Shown piece after piece: positions 1 through 8,121 of a DNA stretch of 14,024 bases (position 1 is the stretch's first letter; each line of letters opens with the position of its first letter). Source of the DNA: an uncultured Mycoplasmatota bacterium (lineage in GTDB: Bacteria; Bacillota_I; Bacilli_A; RF39; UBA660); NCBI GenBank assembly GCA_900551925.1, contig URXR01000029.1:1-14024 (forward strand). The letters are read 5' to 3'. Under the pieces are notes generated by a model that saw nothing but the letters and a program-made list of their open reading frames with translations, ran no database searches and was not told the DNA's origin. The translations under genes and the position numbers were made by a program.

Positions 1-9
1 CTTTGTTTG

Positions 10-18
10 TTATCCACA
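10..18 (+). other. Single consensus DnaA box
   Basis: The nine bases TTATCCACA match the consensus DnaA box exactly. The site lies past the terminator of the last gene, in an AT-rich stretch of which only the first 128 bp are visible. One box does not make an origin; it could be a titration site, part of a control region for a gene to the left, or chance. Confidence 0.35.
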
Positions 19-106
19 TTATAAATCGGTATCATTTTAACTAATGTTTAACAGAGGATTTCATAATTTTTACACATTTTTGTCATTTTAAAAATTTCAA
101 TATTTA

Positions 107-130
107 CAAAAAAAACGCCAAAAGCGTTTT
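107..130 (-). terminator. Intrinsic terminator after the 3D-domain gene
   Basis: On the minus strand AAAACGC and GCGTTTT form a stem around a short T-rich loop, followed by a T-run. The 5' arm overlaps the stop codon of the 3D-domain gene, so the hairpin closes the tatD-3D transcript. Confidence 0.8.
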
Positions 131-743
131 AATATCCATATCGTACTATATCAAAAGTAACTCCATCCATAGTTCTAACCGGAGAATCTGCACTAGCACT
201 CTCTTTAAGTAAATCCACCATTGAGCCACTTACTCCTCTATCTAACACAATAGCATACATTCCCTCTGGATCATAAGCACTAACATTAATTCTAATTATA
301 CTACCACAAGGAATAGAAGAACTCATAGCAACAATTCTAACTGTTCCATATTCACTATCATTATAATAAATATTACCATTTCTAGCATCTTGGCCATTAC
401 AACCTAAAAAACCACTACATTCTGCACAATCTGGACCATAATGCACCAACTTACCAACAAAACTAGTATCTTGAAACTGTGCATTATAAACAGCATCATA
501 AAAATTATCATAAAATACTGGAGCAGTCATTCTTTCATCTAATTCTTGATAAGAATTAACAAGTTCCTTAGTAGAAACAGTCTTATCAAGATTTAAATTA
601 GAAGCATCCATCTTCTTAAATGTGCCCTTATCTAAACTAATAAGGCCAATAACCCCAGCACATATAAACATTATGCCACTTACATAAAACAAACTTGAAA
701 CTAATTTTTTACCTAAATTCTTTTTTAACTTCCGTTTAGCCAA
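129..743 (-). CDS. Membrane-anchored 3D-domain (double-psi beta-barrel) protein
   Basis: A 204-residue protein with a strongly basic N-terminus, one membrane segment (about residues 15-37), a linker, and a C-terminal domain (about 96-204) resembling 3D domains of cell-wall proteins such as Bacillus YabE and YocH. Visible family features are the strand ending IPCGSIIRI, then YAIVLDRG (D168) and MVDLL (D177). The first family Asp is replaced by Ser (AMSSSIP). A cysteine cluster at 106, 109, 115 and 146 is unusual and could form disulfides or bind metal. 3D domains resemble lytic transglycosylases, so an extracytoplasmic peptidoglycan role is likely but inferred. TTG at 743 is preferred as the start: GAGGTG lies 6 nt upstream, whereas the GTG at 752 would overlap that ribosome binding site. 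tatD ends 36 nt upstream, and a 3D/G5 protein also follows tatD in Bacillus. Confidence 0.75.
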   Translation of the reverse strand: MAKRKLKKNLGKKLVSSLFYVSGIMFICAGVIGLISLDKGTFKKMDASNLNLDKTVSTKELVNSYQELDERMTAPVFYDNFYDAVYNAQFQDTSFVGKLVHYGPDCAECSGFLGCNGQDARNGNIYYNDSEYGTVRIVAMSSSIPCGSIIRINVSAYDPEGMYAIVLDRGVSGSMVDLLKESASADSPVRTMDGVTFDIVRYGY

Positions 744-779
744 AATAGTCACCTCTTAATAACAAATAGTCTATCATAC

Positions 780-1529
780 TTATAACTTTAAGTCAAATAA
801 ATCTATCTCATTAGAACTAGTAATATTTGCCACTTCATCATACGAAATATCTAGAAGAGACGCTAAATATAAAGCAATTTCCTTAATATTACTAGGCTCA
901 TTAACTTCTCCTCTAAAAGGAGATAAATAAGGAGAATCCGTTTCTAAAACCACTCTACTAAGACCTATTTCTTTTATAACCTCACCAAGCTTACTATTTT
1001 TAAAAGTTACAACACCTCCTATACCTAAGTAATAACCTAATTCCATATATTTTTCACTAACCTCTAAACTACCAGAAAAGCAATGAATAACCCCTTTTAA
1101 ATTATACTCTTTTAAAATATTATATGTATCTAAAAAAGCCTCTCTTGTATGAATAACTACCGGAAGATTATATCTACTTGCCAAATCAAGTTGCCTTTTA
1201 AAAAGTTCAATCTGTTCTTCCTTATCATCTTTACCATAATGATAATCAAGACCTATTTCTCCAATAGCTACAACCTTATTACAACTTTTAATAATATCCT
1301 CTAAAAAATTAAAATCATCATCTGTAACATCTGAAGCCATACAAGGATGAAAGCCAACACTTATAAAAATATTAGAAAATCTATCCACTAACTTAGTATT
1401 AAACTTATTATCCTCTCTATCACTACCACTTACAATTAAATACTTAACATCATTTTCTAAAGCCCTATCTACTATTTTTTTTATCTTTTCATCACTACCA
1501 TCTAAATGTAAATGTGTATCAATTAACAT
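780..1529 (-). CDS. tatD: TatD-family metal-dependent deoxyribonuclease
   Basis: A 249-residue cytoplasmic TIM-barrel hydrolase, the usual family length. Metal ligands are visible in order: H6 and H8 in the N-terminal THLH motif, E91 in GEIGLDYH, H127 in VVIHTR, H149 in IHCFSG and D198 in ETDSP. TatD proteins are divalent-metal nucleases with 3'-5' DNase activity, linked to DNA repair and turnover; the exact substrate here cannot be read from sequence. The start is supported by AGGAAGTG 6 nt before ATG. It sits between metG and the 3D-domain gene, as yabD does in Bacillus. A terminator (1558-1584) lies just upstream, so expression is either by read-through from the small-ORF promoter or from an internal promoter I could not identify. 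Confidence 0.95.
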   Translation of the reverse strand: MLIDTHLHLDGSDEKIKKIVDRALENDVKYLIVSGSDREDNKFNTKLVDRFSNIFISVGFHPCMASDVTDDDFNFLEDIIKSCNKVVAIGEIGLDYHYGKDDKEEQIELFKRQLDLASRYNLPVVIHTREAFLDTYNILKEYNLKGVIHCFSGSLEVSEKYMELGYYLGIGGVVTFKNSKLGEVIKEIGLSRVVLETDSPYLSPFRGEVNEPSNIKEIALYLASLLDISYDEVANITSSNEIDLFDLKL

Positions 1530-1557
1530 AAAATCACTTCCTAAAATTATTATAAAT

Positions 1558-1584
1558 TAAAAAAAGATACTCCTGCAAGTATCT
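1558..1584 (-). terminator. Intrinsic terminator or attenuator between the small ORF and tatD
   Basis: AGATACT and AGTATCT form a perfect 7-bp stem around a 6-nt loop, followed by a run of T. The 5' arm covers the stop codon of the 46-residue ORF. Because tatD follows 29 nt later with no clear promoter of its own, the hairpin may set the level of read-through. Confidence 0.75.
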
Positions 1585-1723
1585 AAAACCATTTTAGTTT
1601 CCACATATAATAAAACAAAACCATAAAATATGCAAAATTAAATAAGGTTGGTTCAAAAATCACCATTGTTAAAAACAATAATCCTATAATGGCATTAATT
1701 ACTACTTTCAAGTTAGTAATCAT
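1583..1723 (-). CDS. Small two-segment membrane protein, unknown function
   Basis: A 46-residue open frame starting MITNLKVVINAI and ending in a Trp/Lys-rich tail (MWKLKWF). AAAGGAG lies 6 nt before ATG, one of the best ribosome binding sites in the window. A promoter (1761-1790) precedes it and a terminator overlaps its stop, so it looks like a self-contained transcription unit. Two short hydrophobic stretches, about residues 8-23 and 27-41, are separated by a Glu-Pro turn, suggesting a membrane hairpin. I do not recognise a family. It could be a small accessory membrane protein or a toxin-like peptide; nothing here decides between these. Being an AT-rich frame with few hydrophilic codons it could also be non-coding, but the combined signals argue otherwise. 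Confidence 0.65.
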   Translation of the reverse strand: MITNLKVVINAIIGLLFLTMVIFEPTLFNFAYFMVLFYYMWKLKWF

Positions 1724-1760
1724 ATTGTGCTCCTTTCCTATTATTTTTAACTGCATTACC

Positions 1761-1790
1761 ATTATAAAAATATTCTTCTCTAAATCACAA
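1761..1790 (-). promoter_or_regulatory. Promoter for the small membrane ORF
   Basis: TTGTGA (1785-1790) and a perfect TATAAT (1761-1766) are spaced 18 nt apart, reading leftward. The expected transcript start is near 1754, giving a leader of about 30 nt that contains the AAAGGAG site. It lies just after the metG terminator. Confidence 0.6.
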
Positions 1791-1792
1791 GC

Positions 1793-1829
1793 AAAAAAGG
1801 ATAAAAAACTTTAGTTTACATCCTTTTTT
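1793..1829 (-). terminator. Intrinsic terminator after metG
   Basis: On the minus strand GGATGTAAACT pairs with AGTTTTTTATCC (one or two imperfections), flanked by A-run and T-run. It lies immediately after the metG stop codon. Confidence 0.8.
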
Positions 1830-1830
1830 A

Positions 1831-3366
1831 CTATTTTTGCGTAATTCTATTAAATAAAACTTCTGCTTCTCCAACTATACTTCCTGATTTGTAATAACCA
1901 AATCTATCTAAAGTGTCATAACTATTTTGATCAGTATTAATTTGCTTAAATATGCTTTCAGCTGTATCTGGCATAAACGCTTGTAATAAAACCGCACCAT
2001 ATCTAATTGATTCAATTAAATTATATAAAATTGTTTTAAGTCTGTCTGTCTTACTTTCATCCTTAGCAAGAACCCAAGGAGTAGTCTCATCAATATATTT
2101 ATTACATCTTCTAAAAATATCAAATATACAATCTAAACTATCAGCAATTCTAAGCATATTCATTTTTTCATCAACTTTATCTTTAGTAGATAAAACTAAA
2201 TTAATTAACTCTCTATCAATTTCTTCATTTACTTCTTTATTTTCTACAACTCCTGAAAAATACTTATTACTCATAGCAATAGTTCGATTTACCAAATTGC
2301 CTAATACATTAGCTAAATTAGAATTAATAGATTCAATAAGCAATTCTCTAGTAAAAGTACCATCTGAAGAAAAAGGCATTTCATGAAGCATATAATATCT
2401 AACTGAATCTACTCCAAATTCCCTAACTAAATCATCAGCATATACAATATTTCCTTTAGATTTACTCATTTTATCATTGCCAAAAAGCATCCAAGGATGA
2501 CCAAAAATTTTCTTAGGAAGATCTAAATTTAAAGCTTTTAAAATAATAGGCCAATATATAGTATGAAATCTTAAAATATCCTTTCCAATCAAATGTAAAT
2601 CACAAGGCCAATATTTTTTAAACATCTCTCCGTTTTCTCCATCCGGATTATATCCTAAAAATGTAATATAATTAGATAAAGCATCAATCCATACATAAAT
2701 AATATGTTTATCATCAAAACTAACAGGAATACCCCACTTAAAACTAGTTCTAGATACACACAAATCTTCAAGTCCTGGTTTAATAAAATTGTTTATCATT
2801 TCATTTTTTCTAGATTCAGGTTGAATAAAATCAGGATGAGAATTTATATAATCTAAAAGCCAAGAAGCATATTTACTCATCTTAAAAAAATAAGCTTCCT
2901 CTTTCATCTTTTTAACCTCTCTGCCACAATCAGGACATTTTCCATCCTTAAGTTGCGATTCTGTCCAAAAAGATTCACAAGGAGTACAATAAAGGCCTAT
3001 ATATTCACCTTTATAAATATCACCTTGATCATATAATTTCTTAAAAATTTTCTGTACTATTTCCTTATGTTCTTCTGAAGTAGTCCTAACAAATCTATCA
3101 TAACTAGTGTTCATAACATCCCATATATCCTTAATCTGATTAGACACATTATCAACAAACTCTTGAGGACTTACTTTATTTTCGATTGCCTTTAATTCTA
3201 TCTTTTGTCCATGTTCATCAGTACCAGTTTGAAAATAAACATCATACCCCTGTAATCTCTTATATCTAGCAATAGCATCCGCCAACACTACTTCATAAGT
3301 ATTTCCAATATGGGGTTTCCCCGAAGTATAAGCAATCGCAGTACTAATATAAAACTTATCTTTCAT
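1831..3366 (-). CDS. metG: Methionyl-tRNA synthetase
   Basis: A 511-residue class I aminoacyl-tRNA synthetase that charges tRNA-Met in the cytoplasm. The HIGH-type motif is HIGN (19-22), the zinc knuckle has cysteines at 127, 130, 144 and 147 (CTPC and CPDC), and KMSKS is at 299-303, followed by the helical anticodon-binding domain. It ends shortly after that domain, so the C-terminal EMAP/Trbp111-like tRNA-binding module present in the roughly 660-residue Bacillus enzyme is absent. ATG at 3366 is chosen because GAGGTGA lies 5-6 nt upstream; an in-frame GTG at 3375 falls inside that ribosome binding site. It is controlled by the methionine T-box directly upstream. Position between spoVT and tatD matches the metS neighbourhood of Bacillus. 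Confidence 0.97.
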   Translation of the reverse strand: MKDKFYISTAIAYTSGKPHIGNTYEVVLADAIARYKRLQGYDVYFQTGTDEHGQKIELKAIENKVSPQEFVDNVSNQIKDIWDVMNTSYDRFVRTTSEEHKEIVQKIFKKLYDQGDIYKGEYIGLYCTPCESFWTESQLKDGKCPDCGREVKKMKEEAYFFKMSKYASWLLDYINSHPDFIQPESRKNEMINNFIKPGLEDLCVSRTSFKWGIPVSFDDKHIIYVWIDALSNYITFLGYNPDGENGEMFKKYWPCDLHLIGKDILRFHTIYWPIILKALNLDLPKKIFGHPWMLFGNDKMSKSKGNIVYADDLVREFGVDSVRYYMLHEMPFSSDGTFTRELLIESINSNLANVLGNLVNRTIAMSNKYFSGVVENKEVNEEIDRELINLVLSTKDKVDEKMNMLRIADSLDCIFDIFRRCNKYIDETTPWVLAKDESKTDRLKTILYNLIESIRYGAVLLQAFMPDTAESIFKQINTDQNSYDTLDRFGYYKSGSIVGEAEVLFNRITQK

Positions 3367-3398
3367 CAAAATCACCTCATCTTAAAATATAATATGAC

Positions 3399-3625
3399 AA
3401 AAAAAAGAAACATTTCTAAGGACGAAATATTTCCGCGGTACCACCTTAATTAGACTATACAATAATGTCTATCTTAATTATTATAACGATTAATCTATTA
3501 ACCGGAGAATATTCTCTGCTTCAGAAATCATACCAAATAATCCTTAATACTTATTTACACCATCCATAAGCTCTCTCTAAATAAGAAATTATCCTAACTT
3601 TCCTTCATCACATTTAAACAATAAT
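3399..3625 (-). ncRNA. T-box leader (methionine) with terminator/antiterminator
   Basis: The minus strand carries the T-box core AAGGTGGTACCGCG (3434-3447), whose TGGT bulge fits the NCCA end of a tRNA with discriminator A, as in tRNA-Met. The terminator stem GAAATATTTC/GAAATGTTTC (3407-3433) is followed by an eight-base T-run. Upstream lie the Stem I elements GATGAAGG (3602-3609), AGAGAG and GGTG. The likely specifier is ATG at 3529-3531, in GGTATGATTTCTGAAGC. Binding of uncharged tRNA-Met should stabilise the antiterminator and allow metG transcription. The specifier position is inferred from the T-box layout, not from a computed fold. Confidence 0.93.
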
Positions 3626-3628
3626 AAA

Positions 3629-3657
3629 ATTATATCATAACATAAAAAACTATTCAA
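3629..3657 (-). promoter_or_regulatory. Promoter of the T-box metG transcript
   Basis: TTGAAT (3652-3657) and a perfect TATAAT (3629-3634) are 17 nt apart. The -35 element overlaps the last codons of spoVT. Predicted start near 3622, immediately before Stem I. Confidence 0.75.
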
Positions 3658-4177
3658 TATATTTTCCTAAAAATTTTGCTGCAATTGCCCCAGTTTTAAC
3701 AATAAACTCATCTATTTTATTACTTGTAGATAAAATTATAACTGCTCCAATAGCATCACCATTAGAAATAATCGGCGCAATTACATAACTAGCAGTCTCT
3801 TCCAAAGAAGAAGACAAGCTAATCTCAGTAAAATCCAATGATGATACTACTACTCTATTTTGAATAATTTCATCTAAACTAGAGGAAATTCTTCTATCCA
3901 AATACTTTTTCTTCAAATCACCAGATACAGCTAATATAACATCTCTATCCACAATAAATACATTACCACCAATTTCTGAATATATCGAATCAACATAATC
4001 TTTATAAAAATCAGGCAATCCTTCTAAAGGAGAATATTTTTTAAGAACAATATTATCACTATCCAAAAAAATCTCTACCGATTCACCATCTTTAATTCTA
4101 AGTGTTTTTCTTATCTCTTTTGGAATTACAATCCTTCCCAAATCATCAATTCTTCTTACAACCCCAGTAGTCTTCAT
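3650..4177 (-). CDS. spoVT: SpoVT-like AbrB-family transition regulator
   Basis: A 175-residue DNA-binding regulator, close to the 178 residues of Bacillus SpoVT. The N-terminal swapped-hairpin AbrB domain (about 1-47) is very well conserved (GVVRRIDDLGRIVIPKEIRK), and a GAF-like domain follows (about 55-170), with VFIVDRDVILAVSG and a C-terminal NGDAIGAVII strand. In Bacillus SpoVT modulates sigma-G-dependent genes in the forespore. In reduced Bacilli that may not sporulate the homologue could have another role, which the sequence cannot settle. It stands alone: a terminator precedes it and the metG promoter overlaps its end. GTGAGG lies 8 nt before ATG. The Bacillus order spoVT-mfd-pth is adjacent but with different relative direction and content. 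Confidence 0.9.
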   Translation of the reverse strand: MKTTGVVRRIDDLGRIVIPKEIRKTLRIKDGESVEIFLDSDNIVLKKYSPLEGLPDFYKDYVDSIYSEIGGNVFIVDRDVILAVSGDLKKKYLDRRISSSLDEIIQNRVVVSSLDFTEISLSSSLEETASYVIAPIISNGDAIGAVIILSTSNKIDEFIVKTGAIAAKFLGKYIE

Positions 4178-4260
4178 TTAGTAACCTCACTTTCACTATA
4201 GTTATTTTTTACAAAATAGCAAAAAATTATTCTAGTTTTTTCCTAATTATTACTATATCT

Positions 4261-4305
4261 ATTATAATATTGATATACTCTTATTCCTCATGGTAATTTT
4301 TACCA
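4261..4305 (-). promoter_or_regulatory. Possible spoVT promoter region with an inverted repeat
   Basis: The 147 bp between the mfd terminator and spoVT contain a perfect TATAAT (4261-4266, minus strand) and, upstream of it, the inverted repeat TGGTAATTTTTACCA (4291-4305) where an operator could sit. No good -35 is seen at 17 nt (GAGGAA), so either a regulator assists or another promoter is used. A weaker alternative is TTGCTA with TATAGT 16 nt later, nearer the gene. Confidence 0.35.
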
Positions 4306-4324
4306 ATTATAAAGTTAATATCAT

Positions 4325-4352
4325 AAAAAAAAGAACTTACTATAGTTCTTTT
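4325..4352 (-). terminator. Intrinsic terminator of the dnaX-mfd operon
   Basis: AAAAGAACT and AGTTCTTTT form a 9-bp stem around a 6-nt loop, followed by a T-run. The 5' arm contains the mfd stop codon. It ends the long gene run that starts at dnaX. Confidence 0.85.
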
Positions 4353-7300
4353 AAAATTTTATTAAAATCAAACACTAAATGATTACTACAATTATTATAA
4401 TAAAGTCTTATAGCAAGCATGTTATTTTTATAAGAAAATTTAAAATTTTTATTAATTTTTAAAGACTTAACAAATAATTCTTCATAATTAATAACTGAAG
4501 ACTTTTCCTTATCAAAAATTATCTCCCTATAAATATTATTATCAAACACTTTAATAACACCTAACTTATTAACAAAAGCTGAAAACAACTCTTCCTGCAT
4601 ATAAATTTCTAAATCATTATCAATGGAGCCAAATCTATCCTCAATCTCTAATCTAACACTATTAAGTTTATCAAAACTATCAATAGAATTAATAAGTTTA
4701 TGAATTTCAATCTTAATATCCTCGTCACTAACATAACTATCCTTAATATGAGAAGTAACATTAACTTTATCAATATCTTGTTTTTCAGTATCATCTACTT
4801 CATTTATTTCACCTTTTAAAATCGCTACTTCCTCATTTAACATTTTTGTATAAAGATCTATTCCAACTGCATCAATAAATCCAGCCTGTTGACTACCTAA
4901 AATATCCCCAGCTCCTCTAATGGCCAAATCACGAGTAGCAATTGAAAGCCCACTTCCCAGCGCCGTAAAATCTTTGATAGCCTTAAGTCTCTTAACCGCT
5001 GTTTCAGTAAGAACTTTACCTTCCTCATACATTAAATATGCATAAGCCAAAGCATCACTTCTACCAACTCTACCCCTAATTTGATAAAGCTGACTAAGAC
5101 CAAATCTATCAGCATTCAAAACCACTAACGTATTAACATTAGGAATATCTATTCCTGTCTCAATTATGGTTGTACAAAGTAAAACTTCAAACTTACCGTC
5201 AATAAAATCATTCATTACATCCTCAAAAATATTCTTATCCATTTGCCCATGAACATAATTCATTTTAACGTTAGGAACAAGTTTTCTAAATAAACTTAAC
5301 TTTTCCTCAATATCAGCTACCTTATTATATAAAATAAAAACTTGTCCACCTCTAGAAACTTCTTTATAAATAACATCTCTGAGTAATTTTTTATCATATC
5401 TTGTAACATAAGTTACTACACTTTTCCTATTTTTCGGAGGAGTCTCAATTAACGATAAATTTTTAATACCCAAAATAGCCATCTGCAAAGTTCTAGGTAT
5501 CGGAGTAGCAGTCAAAGTAAGAACATCCACATTCGCCTTAAGCTCTTTAATTTTCTCCTTATGAATAACCCCAAATCTTTGCTCCTCATCAATAACTAAA
5601 AGACCTAAATCCTTACAAACAACATCATCACTTAAAATTCTATGTGTACCAAACAAAATATCAATACTACCATTTTTAAGACCTTCAATAGTTTTTTTAG
5701 CCTGAGAAGAACTAACAAATCTATTTAAAATTCCAATATTAACCGGATAATTTTTAAATCTTTCCAAAGCAGCCTCATACTGCTGCTTAGAAAGAAGCGT
5801 TGTCGGACACAAATAAAGTACCTGTTTATTATCCAAAACTGCCTTAAACATTGCTCTAAAAGCTACTTCAGTCTTTCCATAACCAACATCACCACATAAA
5901 ATTCTATCCATTGGAACTTTGCTTTCCATATCTCTTTTGATATCCTTAATAGCCTCCAACTGATCAGAAGTTTCCTCATACATAAATTCTTTTTCAAACA
6001 TAAGTTGCAAAGGTTGATCAGGACTAAAAGCAAAACCTCTTTTCATCTGACGCTCAGCTTGAACTTTTAAAAGTCTTTTAGACTCATACTTAATCTTTTC
6101 TCTTATCCTTCTCTTAGTCTTTTCCCAATTAGAACTATTAAGAGCATTAATATGAGGCTTATAACCATCTTTCCCAGTATACTTGCTAATATAATTAATT
6201 TTAGAAGCCGGAATGTAAAGTTTATCACCCTTAGCATACAAAATTTCTAAATAATCCCCAGCATGACCACCTTTATTTATAACTTTAATTCCATTATAAA
6301 CACCAATACCATGCTTTTCATGAACAACATAATCTCCTACTGAAAGATTAGACAAATCCTTAATTCTAGAAGTATTCTTAAATTTAGACTTACGAACCGC
6401 CACATTTTTCCTAGCAAAGAGTTCATAATCCGTAAGCACCACATAATTATTAGTAGAAAATCCTTCTCCAAATTTTTCTCTTATAATATTCACTTTATTC
6501 TCAAAAATTTCTTGCTTTTTTGTAATAACATAAGAAAAATTAAGATTATCTAAAAAATAATTGATATTAACAATTTTTGTAAATATTACCACTGTTTTTC
6601 CATCATCAAGACACTTATTAACATAATTGTTAATATCTTTAAAATTCTCATTAAAACAAGGAACAGAAAAACTACCACCATCATAAACTTTTTTAATATC
6701 TTTTTCTATTACATTATAAGTATCATAATAATACAAAACATCATTAACTTTTATATCATAAAAATCAAAAAACTTCTTCTTATCATCATAATAAAGAGCT
6801 TCTGATACCATCTTATCATAAGAAAATTTAAGTTGCTCATAATCCTTAAAAATAACAATAGGACGATTCAAATAATCAACAATACCAGCTTTCTTACCAC
6901 TAAAATTCTCACAATAAGGTAAAATTTCTAAAGACTCTAACCTCTGATTAGATCTCTGAGATGAAACATCAAAATATCTTATAGACTCTATATCATCCCC
7001 AAAAAACTCAATTCTTACTGGATTTTCACAATTAACAGGAAAAATATCCAAAACAAAACCACGAAGAGCAAAATCACCCATCTTAGAAACAAGAGTATCT
7101 CTAGTATAACCAAGTTCATTAAGTCTAGTTATTAACTTATCCCTAACAACACTACTACCCTCTTTTAATACTATTTTATTTTCTTTAAATACAGAAACAT
7201 CAGGTAAAAACTTAACATAACCAGAAACATCAGTAAAAACTATTTTTCTATTATCCTCCACTAAATCATTTAAAATATTAATTCTATCAATCTTAAGTTC

Positions 7301-7546
7301 TGGACTAATCGCTGTTCCATCAGCCAAAATCATATCATCATTTTCAAATAAAACTACATTCTTATTATCAGTAAATTTATTAAATAAATTTCTAGCTTCA
7401 AATAAAGAAGGGGTTACAACTAAAATAGCCCTCTCTTCTTTAACTAAAAGACTATTCAAGAAACACGCAAAAAAACCACCCGTCATATTTATTAGACCCA
7501 TGTTAGTTTCATAATTAAAGTTATCTAATTTCTTAAACATTTCCAT
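4340..7546 (-). CDS. mfd: Transcription-repair coupling factor Mfd
   Basis: A 1068-residue cytoplasmic ATPase that removes stalled RNA polymerase and recruits UvrA, somewhat shorter than the 1177 residues of Bacillus Mfd. In order: a UvrB-like N-terminal module (about 20-210, with GDFALRGFVLDIFP), a poorly conserved middle, the RNA-polymerase-interacting CarD-like domain (about 400-455, VGDYVVHEKHGIGVY), the translocase with Walker A GDVGYGKT (552-559), DEEQ (653-656), TATPIPRT (679-686) and GRVGRSD (825-831), the TRG motif (about 871-900), and a C-terminal D7-like domain. AGAGG at the end of pth serves as ribosome binding site; ATG at 7546 lies 11 bases after the pth stop. It is last in its operon. 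No catalytic residue appears missing. Confidence 0.98.
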   Translation of the reverse strand: MEMFKKLDNFNYETNMGLINMTGGFFACFLNSLLVKEERAILVVTPSLFEARNLFNKFTDNKNVVLFENDDMILADGTAISPELKIDRINILNDLVEDNRKIVFTDVSGYVKFLPDVSVFKENKIVLKEGSSVVRDKLITRLNELGYTRDTLVSKMGDFALRGFVLDIFPVNCENPVRIEFFGDDIESIRYFDVSSQRSNQRLESLEILPYCENFSGKKAGIVDYLNRPIVIFKDYEQLKFSYDKMVSEALYYDDKKKFFDFYDIKVNDVLYYYDTYNVIEKDIKKVYDGGSFSVPCFNENFKDINNYVNKCLDDGKTVVIFTKIVNINYFLDNLNFSYVITKKQEIFENKVNIIREKFGEGFSTNNYVVLTDYELFARKNVAVRKSKFKNTSRIKDLSNLSVGDYVVHEKHGIGVYNGIKVINKGGHAGDYLEILYAKGDKLYIPASKINYISKYTGKDGYKPHINALNSSNWEKTKRRIREKIKYESKRLLKVQAERQMKRGFAFSPDQPLQLMFEKEFMYEETSDQLEAIKDIKRDMESKVPMDRILCGDVGYGKTEVAFRAMFKAVLDNKQVLYLCPTTLLSKQQYEAALERFKNYPVNIGILNRFVSSSQAKKTIEGLKNGSIDILFGTHRILSDDVVCKDLGLLVIDEEQRFGVIHKEKIKELKANVDVLTLTATPIPRTLQMAILGIKNLSLIETPPKNRKSVVTYVTRYDKKLLRDVIYKEVSRGGQVFILYNKVADIEEKLSLFRKLVPNVKMNYVHGQMDKNIFEDVMNDFIDGKFEVLLCTTIIETGIDIPNVNTLVVLNADRFGLSQLYQIRGRVGRSDALAYAYLMYEEGKVLTETAVKRLKAIKDFTALGSGLSIATRDLAIRGAGDILGSQQAGFIDAVGIDLYTKMLNEEVAILKGEINEVDDTEKQDIDKVNVTSHIKDSYVSDEDIKIEIHKLINSIDSFDKLNSVRLEIEDRFGSIDNDLEIYMQEELFSAFVNKLGVIKVFDNNIYREIIFDKEKSSVINYEELFVKSLKINKNFKFSYKNNMLAIRLYYNNCSNHLVFDFNKILKEL

Positions 7547-7557
7547 AAAATCAACCT

Positions 7558-8112
7558 CTAATTATATTTACTCATAACCTTGTCAAAACTAATCTTACAA
7601 AAATCATCTAAAATTGAAACACTAATTGGTAAAATCTTCTCTATTTTCTCACTCTCTTCTCTACTAAACTTTCCTAAAACATAATTTTTAGTATCTATCA
7701 TTTTATCATTACCAATTCCCACTCTAAATCTCTTAAATTTATTAGTATTCAACATAAACTCAATATTTTTAAGACCATTATGTCCTCCACTTGATCCAAA
7801 AAGTCTAAGTCTATATTTAGCAACAGGCAAATCCAAATCATCACTAATTACCAAAATATCATTAAGATCAATATTAAAATAGTTAACAAATTTACTAACC
7901 ACTTCTCCTGATAAATTCATATAAGAAAGTGGTTTTAATAAAATAACTTTTTCACCATCAACAAATAATTCACCATATAAACCATTAAACTTTTTTTTAT
8001 CCACCAAAATTCCATAATTATTTGCATAATTATCAACAATCATAAAACCAACATTATGACGAGTATTCTCATATTCTTTTCCAGGATTTCCAAGCCCAAC
8101 AATTAACTTCAT
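7558..8112 (-). CDS. pth: Peptidyl-tRNA hydrolase
   Basis: A 184-residue enzyme of usual length that cleaves the ester bond of peptidyl-tRNA released from stalled ribosomes. Key residues by alignment with the Escherichia coli enzyme: N9 in GLGNPG, catalytic H19 in TRHNVG, N66 in SYMNLSG, D91 in SDDLDLP and N112 in SGGHNGL. A moderate site (AGGGTGA) precedes ATG. It lies between ricT and mfd in the operon, the pth-mfd pairing being conserved in Bacilli. Confidence 0.97.
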   Translation of the reverse strand: MKLIVGLGNPGKEYENTRHNVGFMIVDNYANNYGILVDKKKFNGLYGELFVDGEKVILLKPLSYMNLSGEVVSKFVNYFNIDLNDILVISDDLDLPVAKYRLRLFGSSGGHNGLKNIEFMLNTNKFKRFRVGIGNDKMIDTKNYVLGKFSREESEKIEKILPISVSILDDFCKISFDKVMSKYN

Positions 8113-8121
8113 AAAATCACC

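Noticed and set aside
1952..2386. A plus-strand open frame opposite metG, and similar ones opposite recR, dnaX and tadA.
   Set aside because: They are antisense shadows of well-supported genes, without ribosome binding sites or recognisable domains.
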